NCBI GenBank assembly: GCA_002708715.1
Contig: PAPB01000038.1
Span: 1 to 64,000, forward strand
Direction: 5' to 3'
DNA: 64,000 nt
Source of the DNA: Fidelibacterota bacterium
Lineage (GTDB): Bacteria; Fidelibacterota; Marinisomatia; Marinisomatales; UBA1611
The translations under genes were made by a program, and so were the position numbers. Of the stretch, positions 20,401 to 30,560 are shown one piece after another; positions within the stretch are counted from its first letter, which is position 1, and each line of letters opens with the position of its first letter. The notes beneath the pieces were generated by a model. That model made no database searches. It was not told where the DNA came from and saw only the letters and a list, made by a program, of their open reading frames with translations.

Positions 20401-21017
20401 GAAAACTAAATTTAGATGTTGGCCTTACACATGATTTTTATAAGTATAACCAGAAATCAAGTAAACGAATTAAAGAATTAAATAAAAATAGTAAAGGGAT
20501 GTTAGCTCCTAGGCTAACAAGTGCACGATTATCAACAGGTTTTAGATTGAAAAGTAAAAAATGGATACAATCTTCAAATAAAGAAAATACAGAATTAGAC
20601 TCTACTGATATTAATAGTGATTTAGCTGGTCCAGGTTTAAATAATGATAAAGATAAAAAGAGGAATACAATAAATAATAAACAATTATGGAATACAAACA
20701 TAAGTTTAAGTTATACATACTCAGCACTCAATCCTTTAAACACATCTAAAAATTTTTGGGCTAATACAAACTCTTCTTTCAGCATAACAAGTAAGTGGAA
20801 AGTTTCATATCGTGCGAGATTTGATCTCTTAAAACGTGATCTTGTGAATCATTCTTTTTCAGTTTATCGTGATTTACATTGCTGGGAATTATCTCTTAAT
20901 TGGACTCCAAATGGAATTGGTCAAGGAATAAACTTTAAGATAAATGTAAAATCACCAACTTTAAGAGATCTAAAGATTGAAAAAAGAGGAGGAATATATT
21001 CTGGTGCTGGATTGTAA
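17445..21017 (+). CDS. lptD: LPS-assembly protein LptD (OstA N-terminal domain + beta-barrel)
   Basis: ORF 1190 aa; repeated OstA-like N-terminal segments, then IPILGIPLGIFPHKGGQRHSGWIMPSYGDNKNRGQYIQGLGFYWAPSEFWD typical of LptD. Confidence 0.85.
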   Translation: MLLRQTILDKMINQKIYILNIIYIVITSGPLLLADNRLRLQSADILESKNINGESVKLITGNVIFTKNDITLKCNQGQHFEKNDLAILYEDVSATQEDLTMICDTIKFFSKEDKILNIGNSHVWNQEYDLKADSIIIFTKIDSGIAIGNVILIQKGQTIKANKIEYQKINEKDGVSYSASGNVVIQDSLQIATCGKAYYNRNKETTELTLKPKIKDNTNRILSGEKIVLTYNNEELKNLYIPKKAFATTPITGYRESLNDSIKLNDTLHFKDYMEGTELISFFRDGIIDSLRIHGMAQTLYHIFDDSVYQGKNKASGDTIIMNFSHNELNRLHILSGAEGKYIPDSIANDMDSPIIYSADQIKYRLKDEESDFNGNAHIEQDETKLNAGFIKIDWEKNMLHAIPILDTDSINTPIPPVIKEESRDPMIGDEMTYNLKTKKGKIKQGKTKADDGYYTGDQIRNQSKKSFFIKNSTYTTCDLDTAHFHFESSKMKIIQNDIVVAKPIILHISQIPILGIPLGIFPHKGGQRHSGWIMPSYGDNKNRGQYIQGLGFYWAPSEFWDSKFTLGFGDKQGATFKINTLYHVRYKFRGSINFFNRQYLSGGEKDILELGKQQSTNTTIRWTHKQEMRNHQSFNANATYATSGDYNKKYGLSAVERMNQKAISNMSYSKRWPKSKNSFSANFYSNLDLLIDEKINSNSKFYVQPNRSGTQINIGNKRFPKFTFRHGQSNLIPTTADKKKWYNTITWNYGVSYTNTNRDYYESVEIDSAFYWERNSDSIPKIKNEKNDGWIHTSSINAPQKIFKYISFNPSINLKSAWVNKTQNGIWNGSSFDTQQKTGFVTRTTGSFSMNTNTQIYGLIGIPFGAIKAIRHVVSPSIGYSWTPDFSKPFFGKNLGYIQSEKDPITDNIVFHDRFAGTMAGSTPRSERKSMTFSVNNIFQAKIKRGDKEKKIDLLNWRMNSSYNFAADSMHLANLRSNLRSKIAGKLNLDVGLTHDFYKYNQKSSKRIKELNKNSKGMLAPRLTSARLSTGFRLKSKKWIQSSNKENTELDSTDINSDLAGPGLNNDKDKKRNTINNKQLWNTNISLSYTYSALNPLNTSKNFWANTNSSFSITSKWKVSYRARFDLLKRDLVNHSFSVYRDLHCWELSLNWTPNGIGQGINFKINVKSPTLRDLKIEKRGGIYSGAGL

Positions 21018-21077
21018 AACTTCGATTGTACTAAATATCAAGTTAGAGCAAATTCTAATGATAAAAACAATGCCTAC

Positions 21078-21416
21078 ATGATCTGTCCAAAATGTAATGC
21101 TGAATATTTAGACTATATAAAAGATTGCAGTGACTGCAAAATATCACTAATTGATTCAAGTAAAATTGATCTTCAAATTTCTGATTTAAAGTGGACTGCT
21201 TTACCTGATATTCAAGGTAAAATATATGCCGATATGATTACAGATATTTTAAATCAAAAATCAATACCAAATTATGCCAGAATGGACTGGGCATTCTCTG
21301 CATATTTAGTTGATGGTGCAAATTTACCAGGTCAAAAAATTAAAATTTTTGTTCCAAAAAAAAATTTAAAACAAGCATTATCTATTACTACGTCAATATT
21401 AGGAATTCATAAATGA
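21078..21416 (+). CDS. Zinc-ribbon / DUF2007-like small protein
   Basis: ORF; CPKCNAEYLDYIKDCSDC and a signal-transducing-like domain. Confidence 0.65.
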   Translation: MICPKCNAEYLDYIKDCSDCKISLIDSSKIDLQISDLKWTALPDIQGKIYADMITDILNQKSIPNYARMDWAFSAYLVDGANLPGQKIKIFVPKKNLKQALSITTSILGIHK

Positions 21417-22678
21417 AACAAATTAGAAGTGTTAAAGGGACTCATGATATACTACCTAAAGATTCCCACAACTGGTATCAACTTGAATCTATTATACATA
21501 ATGTGTGTGCAAAATTTGGATATAAAGAAATACGAACACCAATATTCGAAGAAACCAATCTTTTCTTTCGAAGTGTTGGAGAAGATACAGATATTGTTTC
21601 TAAAGAAATGTATACCTGGAAAGATAAGAATGGTACATCTTTAACACTAAGACCAGAACTAACAGCATCAGTCGTACGTTCATATATTCAACATAATTTA
21701 GGTAGCCAATCTCCTATACAACGGCTGTATTATATTGGATCTCTTTTTAGAAGAGAGAGACCACAAAAAGGTCGCCAACGCCAATTTCATCAGTTTGGTG
21801 TCGAAGCCTTTGGATCAGAATATCCAGAGCAAGAAGCTGAGGTTGTTGCTATAGCATGGCACATTATTTTACAGGTTGGACTATTAAAAAAAGCGAAACT
21901 ACAAATAAATAGTATTGGTTCTGCAAAATGTAGATCAACATACCAACAAGCATTAAAAGATTTTTTCTCTCCACATCTAGCAAAATTATCTGAAGTGAGT
22001 CAAAAGCGGCTTATTAAAAATCCTCTCCGTATTTTAGATACAAAAAACAAGGAAGAACTTTCTATATTAAAAAATGCTCCAAGAATATCTGAATATTATT
22101 CTAAGGAAGATAAAGATCACTTTGAAGAGGTTAAAAGGTTCCTAAAAAACATGGATATTCCTTTTATTATTAACCCAACATTAGTTAGAGGATTAGATTA
22201 TTATACTAAAACTGTTTTTGAATTTATATCTGAAGATCTAGGATCTCAAAATGCACTATTAGGTGGTGGACGGTACGATGGACTTGTTGAAAACTTAGGA
22301 GGCAAACCTATTCCTGGCATAGGTTTTGCAGCTGGGATGGAACGTTTTCTTCTGGCTATAAAAGAAAACAAGCTGGAATTCAAACCACAGCCACCAGATA
22401 TATATTTTATTTGTTTAGATAGATCTGGGATTGCCACTTTACTAAATATTGCAAATAAACTTCGAACAAAAGGATATATAATTATTTCTGATATGCTTCG
22501 AAAAAGCATGAAAGCACAATTTAAAGATGCAAATAAATTAGGTGCTCGATATGTACTTATTTTAGGCGAAGATGAATTAAAGAATCATACTATTGGATTT
22601 AAAAATCTAATAAATGGAAACCAAAAAAATATCAAACAAGAAAATATTATTGAATTTTTTAATAATTTGAAAAATTAA
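21413..22678 (+). CDS. hisS: Histidyl-tRNA synthetase
   Basis: ORF; RSVKGTHDILP, TLRPELTASVVRSYI, RRERPQKGRQRQFHQFGVEAFG, LVRGLDYYTKTVFEF. Confidence 0.96.
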   Translation: MKQIRSVKGTHDILPKDSHNWYQLESIIHNVCAKFGYKEIRTPIFEETNLFFRSVGEDTDIVSKEMYTWKDKNGTSLTLRPELTASVVRSYIQHNLGSQSPIQRLYYIGSLFRRERPQKGRQRQFHQFGVEAFGSEYPEQEAEVVAIAWHIILQVGLLKKAKLQINSIGSAKCRSTYQQALKDFFSPHLAKLSEVSQKRLIKNPLRILDTKNKEELSILKNAPRISEYYSKEDKDHFEEVKRFLKNMDIPFIINPTLVRGLDYYTKTVFEFISEDLGSQNALLGGGRYDGLVENLGGKPIPGIGFAAGMERFLLAIKENKLEFKPQPPDIYFICLDRSGIATLLNIANKLRTKGYIIISDMLRKSMKAQFKDANKLGARYVLILGEDELKNHTIGFKNLINGNQKNIKQENIIEFFNNLKN

Positions 22679-22750
22679 ATTTCAAATTATCATATTATAA
22701 ATGTATGTTTGCGAGACCAACTTTTTATCTAAAACGTTATATTAAGATTA

Positions 22751-25270
22751 ATGAGCAAAAAACCATTATTAATTGTTGAATCACCAACAAAAGTAAAAAC
22801 TATCCAACAATACCTTGGCAATGATTATGATGTTATTTCCTGTGTTGGACATGTAAAGGATCTTCCCAGGAATGATTTAGGTATTGATATAGATAATGAC
22901 TTTAAGATTAAACTTACTGTTTTACCAGAAAAAAAGAAGTTTATTACAGAATTAAGAAAAAAATCAAAAACCGCTGAAAGGGTGATGATTGCAACAGACC
23001 CCGATAGAGAAGGTGAGGCTATTGCAGCACATCTTGCTAGCGAAGTTCCTGAAGAAAAATTAGAACGAGTACAATTCACTGAAATTACAAAAGCAGGAAT
23101 TGCAGAAGGAATAAAAAATATTCGTAGTATTGATCAAAATCTTGTGTCAGCTCAAACAGCAAGAAGAGTCATAGATCGTTTAGTTGGATATAAAGTATCA
23201 CCTGTTTTATGGGCAACCCTGCAGAGTAACATGAAATTTGTTTCTACTAATTTATCTGCTGGAAGAGTGCAGTCAGCTGCAGTGAAGCTTATCGTGGATC
23301 GTGATAGATTACGAGCTGATTTCATTCGTACTAATTTCTTTGATTTAAAAGCACAGTTAGAAAAAAAACAGGGAGGCAATCCCTTTTACGCAAATTTATT
23401 TCAATTGGATGGGAAAAAAATAGCAAGTAGCAATGATTTTAATTCTGAAACAGGAGTATTAAAAAACAAAGATGTACTCCTTCTATCTGAATCTCAATCT
23501 GATGAACTTGTAAAAGAATTATCTACAGGAGATTGGGAGGTACTTGAGATAAAAGAAAAACCAAGAACATCAAATCCAAAACCACCATTTACTACTAGCA
23601 CGCTCCAACAAGAAGGAGCTAGAAAACTTAAGAGCTCTGCTCGACAAACAATGCGTACTGCTCAACAATTATATGAAAATGGTTTTATAACATATATGCG
23701 TACAGATTCTACTAACTTATCAGCTGAAGCTGTTGAAGGATCTAGAAAAATAATTAAAGAGCGTTATGGTAATGAATATTTACCAAGTGAAGCTAAACAA
23801 TACTCAACAAAAGTAAAAAATGCACAAGAAGCTCACGAAGGTATTCGACCAGCACATAGAGATTTTGTACCCATAGAAGAAGTACAAAACCTTTTAGGGA
23901 ATGAAGCTGCTAAGCTTTATGAATTAATATGGAAACGTACTGTCGCCTCTCAAATGAAACCAGCAAAGCTGAAACAAACCTCTGTTATAATACAAATTCA
24001 AAATGCGAAATTTAAAGCTACTGGTCAGGTAGTTCTTTTTCCTGGCTATATGAAGGTATATGTAGAAGGAAGAGATAATCCTGATGGTGGCCTAGCAAAT
24101 AAAGAACGCATACTACCAGATTTAAAAACAAACGAAAAATTATTATGTTCATCACTTAATTCGGAATCACATAATACAAAACCACCAGCCAGATATAGAG
24201 AAGCTTCTTTAGTAAAAGCATTGGAAGAAAATGGTATTGGTAGGCCTTCAACTTTTGCATCTATTTTAGCGACCATAGTGAAACGTGCATATATTGATAG
24301 AAATAACGGCAAGTTATCTCCAACATTTCTTGGACTTGCAGTAACTCAGTTACTCGAAAATCATTTTACAAATCTCGTAAGCAAAGAATTTACAGCAAAA
24401 ATGGAAGATGGTCTTGATGAGGTCTCTAGAGGAGAACAAAAAGCTGTTCCATTTATGAATAATTTTTATAGTGGAGGAGGTCGTTTTCTTGGACTAGAAA
24501 AAATGCTCGAAGAAAAAGTAGATATTCCTTTAGCTTGCACAATACCTATACCAAAAAACATTAAAGAAACAACAGAAGGTCGTATAGGAAGATTTGGCCC
24601 ATACCTTCGACGTGGAGATGATACAAGGTCAATTCCAGATGATATTTATCTTGGAGATTTAACACTAAATAAGATCGAAGAAATATTTAGTCAAGAAGCA
24701 AAAGAAGATGAACCTATTGGTAAAGACCCAGAATCTGGAGAATCAATTTGGTTAAAAAAAGGACCCTATGGATACTACGTACAAATTGGTGACACTAATA
24801 AACGTAAAGGAATACCAAAAAATTATTTGTTGTCTGAAGTGAATTTAGAATATGCAGTTAAACTACTTTCATTACCCAGAGAATTAGGAAAACATCCAGA
24901 AAATGGTGAAATCATCACTGCAGATTACGGTCGCTATGGACCTTATATAAAATGTGGTCGGCAAAACGCATCGCTAAAAGGACCAGAAACTCCATTAGAT
25001 ATTAAAATGGATAAAGCGATTGAACTTCTCCAAAATCGAAATAAAAAAAGTGCTGAACTTCGAACTCTTGGAGAACACACAGATACAGGAGAAATATTAG
25101 TTGTAAAAGATGGAAGATATGGGCCATATATTAGCGATGGAAAAGTCAATGTATCTCTAAAAGGTGATTTGACACCTGAAAATATCACTTTAGTACAAGC
25201 TATTGATTTAATTAATCAAAAAAGAGTTGCACCTCGAAAAAAGAGAAAAAAACGTAAAAAGAAAAAATAA
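22751..25270 (+). CDS. topA: DNA topoisomerase I, with Lys-rich C-terminus
   Basis: ORF; LLIVESPTKVKTIQQYLG, ATDPDREGEAIAAHL, FITYMRTDSTNLS, repeated GRYGPY C-terminal modules. Confidence 0.96.
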   Translation: MSKKPLLIVESPTKVKTIQQYLGNDYDVISCVGHVKDLPRNDLGIDIDNDFKIKLTVLPEKKKFITELRKKSKTAERVMIATDPDREGEAIAAHLASEVPEEKLERVQFTEITKAGIAEGIKNIRSIDQNLVSAQTARRVIDRLVGYKVSPVLWATLQSNMKFVSTNLSAGRVQSAAVKLIVDRDRLRADFIRTNFFDLKAQLEKKQGGNPFYANLFQLDGKKIASSNDFNSETGVLKNKDVLLLSESQSDELVKELSTGDWEVLEIKEKPRTSNPKPPFTTSTLQQEGARKLKSSARQTMRTAQQLYENGFITYMRTDSTNLSAEAVEGSRKIIKERYGNEYLPSEAKQYSTKVKNAQEAHEGIRPAHRDFVPIEEVQNLLGNEAAKLYELIWKRTVASQMKPAKLKQTSVIIQIQNAKFKATGQVVLFPGYMKVYVEGRDNPDGGLANKERILPDLKTNEKLLCSSLNSESHNTKPPARYREASLVKALEENGIGRPSTFASILATIVKRAYIDRNNGKLSPTFLGLAVTQLLENHFTNLVSKEFTAKMEDGLDEVSRGEQKAVPFMNNFYSGGGRFLGLEKMLEEKVDIPLACTIPIPKNIKETTEGRIGRFGPYLRRGDDTRSIPDDIYLGDLTLNKIEEIFSQEAKEDEPIGKDPESGESIWLKKGPYGYYVQIGDTNKRKGIPKNYLLSEVNLEYAVKLLSLPRELGKHPENGEIITADYGRYGPYIKCGRQNASLKGPETPLDIKMDKAIELLQNRNKKSAELRTLGEHTDTGEILVVKDGRYGPYISDGKVNVSLKGDLTPENITLVQAIDLINQKRVAPRKKRKKRKKKK

Positions 25271-25314
25271 AATCGTTTATTTGATTATAAAAAATCAATA
25301 TCAATAAATTAATC

Positions 25315-26646
25315 ATGGAAAAAATTATCGAAAAATTAGTATCACTTTGTAAGCGTAGAGGTTTTATTTTTCAAAGCTCCGATATATATGGTGGGTTCTC
25401 TGCTATTTATGATTATGGGCCACTTGGCATTGAATTAAAAAATAATATTTCTCAACTCTGGTGGAAAGAGATGACACAATCCCATGAAAATATTGTTGGT
25501 ATCGATAGTGGTATATTAATGCATCCAAAAATTTGGGAGGCTTCAGGGCATGTAGGTGCTTTCAATGACCCTTTAGTTGATTGCAAACAATGCAAAGCTA
25601 GATATCGTGCTGATGAATTTTCTGATGATTATACTTCAGTTAATTGGCAAAATGAGCAATGTCCAAAATGTGGTACAAGAGGTAGTCTTACAGAACCTAG
25701 ACAATTTAATTTAATGTTTAAAACTCATGTTGGACCTGTAGAAGAAACTGGTACCGAGACATATCTTAGGCCTGAAACAGCCCAAGGCATTTATGTAAAC
25801 TATCAATTAGTACAAGGGGCAATGAGATTAAAAATTCCATTTGGGATCGCCCAAATTGGAAAAGCATTTAGAAATGAAATAATTGCCCGCAATTTTATTT
25901 TCCGTACTAGAGAATTTGAACAAATGGAGATGCAATACTTTGTCAAACCTGGAACTGATGATGAATCTATGCAACAATGGAAAAAAAATCGTTTTCAATT
26001 TTATATAAACCACCTTGGTCTTTCCAAATCAAAACTTCGTTTTCATGAGCATGAGGATAGTGAACTAGCACATTATGCAAAAGAAGCATGGGATATTGAA
26101 TATAAATTTCCCTTTGGCTGGTCAGAGATTGAAGGAATCCATAATAGGACTAATTATGACTTGCTACGTCATGAAGAATTTTCAGGAAAAAAACTTTCAT
26201 ATTTTGATCAACAAAACAATGATCGATTTTTACCATATATCATCGAAACATCCGCTGGATTAAATCGAATGCTTCTAACAGTTCTAACTGACGCTTACTG
26301 GGAAGATAAAAAAAATAATCGAACGGTTATGAAATTCCATCCACGTCTGGCTCCAATAAAAGCTGTAATCTGTCCACTTGTAAAAAAAGATGGCTTACCA
26401 GAAAAAGCACGAAAAATCATGAATGAACTTAAAACTCATTTTAAAATTATTTATGATCAGCAAGGATCAATTGGGAAACGATATTACCGACAAGATGAAG
26501 CTGGGACACCTTTTGGCATCACAGTAGATCATCAATCTATTGATGATGATACAGTTACAATTAGATTTCGAGATACCCAAGAACAAAATAGAATAACAAT
26601 AAATGAGATTAAAACTATTATTACAAATAGTATGTTAAATCTTTAG
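25315..26646 (+). CDS. glyS: Glycyl-tRNA synthetase (dimeric class II type)
   Basis: ORF; FIFQSSDIYGGFSAIYDYGPLGIELKNNI, LRPETAQGIYVNY, RNEIIARNFIFRTREFEQMEMQYF. Confidence 0.95.
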   Translation: MEKIIEKLVSLCKRRGFIFQSSDIYGGFSAIYDYGPLGIELKNNISQLWWKEMTQSHENIVGIDSGILMHPKIWEASGHVGAFNDPLVDCKQCKARYRADEFSDDYTSVNWQNEQCPKCGTRGSLTEPRQFNLMFKTHVGPVEETGTETYLRPETAQGIYVNYQLVQGAMRLKIPFGIAQIGKAFRNEIIARNFIFRTREFEQMEMQYFVKPGTDDESMQQWKKNRFQFYINHLGLSKSKLRFHEHEDSELAHYAKEAWDIEYKFPFGWSEIEGIHNRTNYDLLRHEEFSGKKLSYFDQQNNDRFLPYIIETSAGLNRMLLTVLTDAYWEDKKNNRTVMKFHPRLAPIKAVICPLVKKDGLPEKARKIMNELKTHFKIIYDQQGSIGKRYYRQDEAGTPFGITVDHQSIDDDTVTIRFRDTQEQNRITINEIKTIITNSMLNL

Positions 26647-27536
26647 CTGTCCTTATAAAGTTTTCCACTAAAATATAATTCGCCAATAATCTTTTCTAAA
26701 TATCTACTATATCTAGACACTTTTTCCATATTAATTCCAGTATCATACCCCATGTTTTTTAACATGACAATAGTATCCTCTGTAGCGATATTACCCTTAG
26801 ACCCTTTAATAAAAGGTGTCCCTCCAATACCTCCCATAGATGTATCTATTTCTTTTATATCAAATTCTAAAGCATGCTTAAGACTACTGAGGCCAGATCC
26901 GTATGTATTATGTAAATGGAGACATAAGTCTATCTCGGGAAAATTATTATAAATTAATTCCAATAACCTAGAAATCGTTTCAGGAGTTGCCATCCCACCA
27001 GTATCACATAGAGAAATCCTTTTTACTCCCAAATCTAATAAAGATGAAATAGTGTTGATGATTAATTTATGAGTTGCATTATAATCATAATTATGACCCC
27101 AAACACATTGTAAACCAGCACGTGTTTTTAGTTTGTTCTCTATACTGGATCTAACAACATTTTTTAATTTTTTAAAAGATTGTAAATTATCTAAACCAAG
27201 GTTTTTTTGATTATATGATTCATTTACAGAAATAGAAGTCTCTATTTTATTTATCCCTGATTTTACCGCCCTTTCTACTCCCCGTTGATTAAATACTAAT
27301 GCACTATATTCAACATGTTTATTTTTTGTTAAACCTTTTATTAGGGTTTCAGATTCAGACATTTGAGGAACTTTTTTAGGATTAACAAAACTTGTAACCT
27401 GAATATTCTTAATTCCAGCATCAATTAAACCATTAATTATTATTAATCTATCTTTCACAGCTACATACCTATCTACTACCTGAAGACCATCTCTGAGTCC
27501 TGTTTCCATTATTGTAATTTTTGAAGAATGTGTCAA
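26643..27536 (-). CDS. Hydroxymethylglutaryl-CoA lyase family protein
   Basis: ORF; IMETGLRDGLQ, LHLHNTYGSGLSSL, TSMGGIGGTPFIKGSKGNIATED. Confidence 0.88.
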   Translation of the reverse strand: MTHSSKITIMETGLRDGLQVVDRYVAVKDRLIIINGLIDAGIKNIQVTSFVNPKKVPQMSESETLIKGLTKNKHVEYSALVFNQRGVERAVKSGINKIETSISVNESYNQKNLGLDNLQSFKKLKNVVRSSIENKLKTRAGLQCVWGHNYDYNATHKLIINTISSLLDLGVKRISLCDTGGMATPETISRLLELIYNNFPEIDLCLHLHNTYGSGLSSLKHALEFDIKEIDTSMGGIGGTPFIKGSKGNIATEDTIVMLKNMGYDTGINMEKVSRYSRYLEKIIGELYFSGKLYKDS

Positions 27537-27663
27537 TTTTATATAATTAATATGTTTTAAATTATTTTTAATCGGGAAATATTACTTACAACAATAAAAA
27601 TAAATAAAGTTAATAAATTCAACAATCTTAAATTTTAGCATAAAGTTTTTTATAAAAAAATAA

Positions 27664-29397
27664 ATGAAACATTTAAATACAATAAATATTAAAAACATGA
27701 TTATTAAAAACAATATTAGACTTTTTATCTTATTTATATATTTCCAAAAATTTATTTTAGCTGCTAATCCAAATCCTGTATTTGGTAAAAATGGTATGAT
27801 AGTATCTACTAGTAAACAAGCTTCTGAAGCTGGAATTGATATTCTTAAAAAAGGTGGAAATGCTATAGATGCTGCTGTAACAGTTGGCTTTGCTCTTGCA
27901 GTCACATCATCAAGCAATGGGAATATTGGTGGAGGTGGTTTTCTTGTAGCCTCTTTTGCCAATGGAGAATCATTTACTTTAGATCACAGAGAGAAAGCAC
28001 CTGAAGCAGCACATAGTAACATGTTCTTAGATGAAAATAAATCTATCATACCAGGTATGTCATTATATTCACAGGCTAGCAGTGGTGTCCCAGGAACAGT
28101 TGATGGATTAATTCGCGCTCTAGAAGATTATGGATCTGGAAATATTTCATTAAGAGAAGCAATTAATCCAGCAATTAATTTAGCAGAACGAGGTTTTTTA
28201 CTTTCTCATTATGAGGCAAGACAATTGAATGCATATAAAAATTTCTTTGCAGAAAATAAAGCAGCTTCAAAAATATTTATTAAACAAAATAATAAGCCTT
28301 GGAAACAAGGTGATAAACTTATTCAAAAAGATTTAGCAAAAACTCTTAAAAGAATCGCGAGATACGGTCGTGATGGATTTTACAAAGGTCCAGTAGCAGA
28401 ATTAATTGTAAAGGAAATGAAACGTGGCAATGGTCTTATAACACTTAAAGACCTCCAAAAATATTCTTCAAAATATAGGTCTCCCATATTAGGAACCTAT
28501 AAAGGTTATGAAATTATTTCAATGGGACCTCCTAGTTCAGGTGGTGCTCTTCTTATCAATATGTTAAATATGCTTGAAAATTATCCTATAGATACTATTA
28601 GTTGGAACTCTTCAGACTATATTCATATAATGACAGAGGTGGAAAGAAGAGCATACGCTGATAGAGCGGAACATATGGGAGATCCAGACTATTGGGATGT
28701 ACCAGTTATTATGCTTACTTCAAAAAAATATGCTAAAGAACGAATTAAAAATATTGACCTAAATAAGGCTACTCCTAGCAATCTTATATCTGCTTCAAAA
28801 AGAACTAACTATGAATCACCTGAGACCACTCACTATTCGGTGGTAGACAAGTGGGGTAATGCCGTTAGTATAACAACAACTATTAATTTAGGATATGGAA
28901 ATGGATGTGTAGTTGAAGGTGCTGGTTTTTTTCTAAATAACGAAATGGATGATTTTTCTTCTAAGCCTGGTACTCCAAATGCATTCGGTTTAATAGGGAA
29001 TGAAGCAAATGCAATCGAAGCTGAAAAAAGACCACTTTCTTCAATGACACCAACAATAGTACTCAAAGATAGTAGACCATATATTGTTATCGGTTCACCA
29101 GGAGGATCAACAATTATAACAACAACAATGCAAACAATTTTAAATATAATAGATCATAATATGGATATTAAAGAAGCTGTATGCGCAACTAGATTTCATT
29201 CCCAATGGCTACCTGATATTATTCAATATGAACCAAAAGGTTTAGTAAAAGATGTCAAAAAAAATCTTCAATTTAAAGGTCATAAATTAGTACAGAGAAA
29301 TGGTTATATCGGTGAAGCAAATGGTATAATCATTACGCAAGATGGTTATTTTGGAGGAGGTGATTGTAGAGGAGAGACAACTGCCTTAGGTTATTAA
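27664..29397 (+). CDS. ggt: Gamma-glutamyltransferase
   Basis: ORF; GGNAIDAAVTVGFALAVT, GNIGGGGFLV, ETTHYSVVDKWGNAVSITTTIN. Confidence 0.94.
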   Translation: MKHLNTINIKNMIIKNNIRLFILFIYFQKFILAANPNPVFGKNGMIVSTSKQASEAGIDILKKGGNAIDAAVTVGFALAVTSSSNGNIGGGGFLVASFANGESFTLDHREKAPEAAHSNMFLDENKSIIPGMSLYSQASSGVPGTVDGLIRALEDYGSGNISLREAINPAINLAERGFLLSHYEARQLNAYKNFFAENKAASKIFIKQNNKPWKQGDKLIQKDLAKTLKRIARYGRDGFYKGPVAELIVKEMKRGNGLITLKDLQKYSSKYRSPILGTYKGYEIISMGPPSSGGALLINMLNMLENYPIDTISWNSSDYIHIMTEVERRAYADRAEHMGDPDYWDVPVIMLTSKKYAKERIKNIDLNKATPSNLISASKRTNYESPETTHYSVVDKWGNAVSITTTINLGYGNGCVVEGAGFFLNNEMDDFSSKPGTPNAFGLIGNEANAIEAEKRPLSSMTPTIVLKDSRPYIVIGSPGGSTIITTTMQTILNIIDHNMDIKEAVCATRFHSQWLPDIIQYEPKGLVKDVKKNLQFKGHKLVQRNGYIGEANGIIITQDGYFGGGDCRGETTALGY

Positions 29398-30560
29398 TTA
29401 CCCATTATCTTATCAATTAAATTTAAATATACCGAAGGACCTACCAATAACGCTTGTTCATCCATGTTAAAATGTGAGCAATGATGCGGTGTTTCAAATA
29501 ATTTATTTTTATTTGGGGCAGAGCCAATAAAAAAGAAACACCCAGGTATTTTTTGTAAATAGTATGCAAAATCTTCACCACCCATTGATAAATATGGTGG
29601 GCCTGCTTTTTCACCTACTACTTTTTGTGCTGCCTCTAAAACCAATTGGCTAGGCTCTGGATAATTAATCGTAGGTGGATAACCATCTCTATAATCAAGA
29701 ATAATTTCAGCATTATAAGTCTCTGCGACACCTGAAATAATTTCTTTCATTCTAGATTTAATTAAATTCCGATTACTTTCGGTATAAGCACGTGTAGTTC
29801 CAGAAAGAGACACTTGATCTGCAATAATATTAAAATTATGCCCGCCGTTAATTTTACCAATTGTAATGACTGTACTTTCTAATGGATTCGTATTTCTACT
29901 GACAATTGTTTGCAATGCTTGTACTAAATAAGATGCAACAATAATTGTATCTACTGTGCCTTGAGGCGCTGCACCATGCCCCCCAATTCCTTTGATTTTT
30001 ATATCAAACATATCAGCAGATGCCATAATAGGCCCTGCTTTAACACCAACTTCACCTAGAGCCTGATAATTCCATACGTGGATACCATAAATTTGATCTA
30101 GATCATTCAAACACCCATCTTCTATCATGTATCTTGCCCCACCCTCTCCTTCTTCTGCTGGTTGGAATATGAATCTGATTGTTCCTTGATATGGATATTT
30201 ATTTTGTGTTAATACGTAAGCCGTGCCAAGAAGCATCGCTATATGCCCATCATGACCACATGCATGCATAACACCATTATTTTTAGAAGCAAATTCAAGA
30301 CCACTTGTTTCTTGTATAGGTAAGGCATCCATATCAGCTCTAAGTCCAATCATTGGACCATCTCCGAATTTTAGATCAGCTGTTACACCCGTTCTACCAA
30401 CATTAATTTTTGGTTCAAGCCCCATAGATTTTAATTCTTTAGTAATCTGATCAGCTGTGCGAATTTCCTGAAAACTCAATTCAGGATACTTATGAAAATC
30501 TCTTCTCCATTTAATTATTTTATCTTCAATTTTTTTTATTTCAGAACGTATGTTCATCAT
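29394..30560 (-). CDS. M20-family amidohydrolase/aminoacylase
   Basis: ORF; WRRDFHKYPELSFQE, GLRADMDALPIQE, VMHACGHDGHIAMLLG, GGEDFAYYLQ. Confidence 0.93.
   Translation of the reverse strand: MMNIRSEIKKIEDKIIKWRRDFHKYPELSFQEIRTADQITKELKSMGLEPKINVGRTGVTADLKFGDGPMIGLRADMDALPIQETSGLEFASKNNGVMHACGHDGHIAMLLGTAYVLTQNKYPYQGTIRFIFQPAEEGEGGARYMIEDGCLNDLDQIYGIHVWNYQALGEVGVKAGPIMASADMFDIKIKGIGGHGAAPQGTVDTIIVASYLVQALQTIVSRNTNPLESTVITIGKINGGHNFNIIADQVSLSGTTRAYTESNRNLIKSRMKEIISGVAETYNAEIILDYRDGYPPTINYPEPSQLVLEAAQKVVGEKAGPPYLSMGGEDFAYYLQKIPGCFFFIGSAPNKNKLFETPHHCSHFNMDEQALLVGPSVYLNLIDKIMGN

Noticed and set aside
27582-27962. 126-aa minus-strand ORF overlapping the ggt start
   Set aside because: Antisense to the ggt N-terminus with low-complexity Phe/Ile-rich end; no domain.
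29394-29397. Overlapping convergent stop codons (ggt/M20 amidohydrolase and glyS/HMG-CoA lyase at 26643-26646)
   Set aside because: TTAA/CTAG-type convergent stop overlaps are common in compact genomes and need no special explanation.
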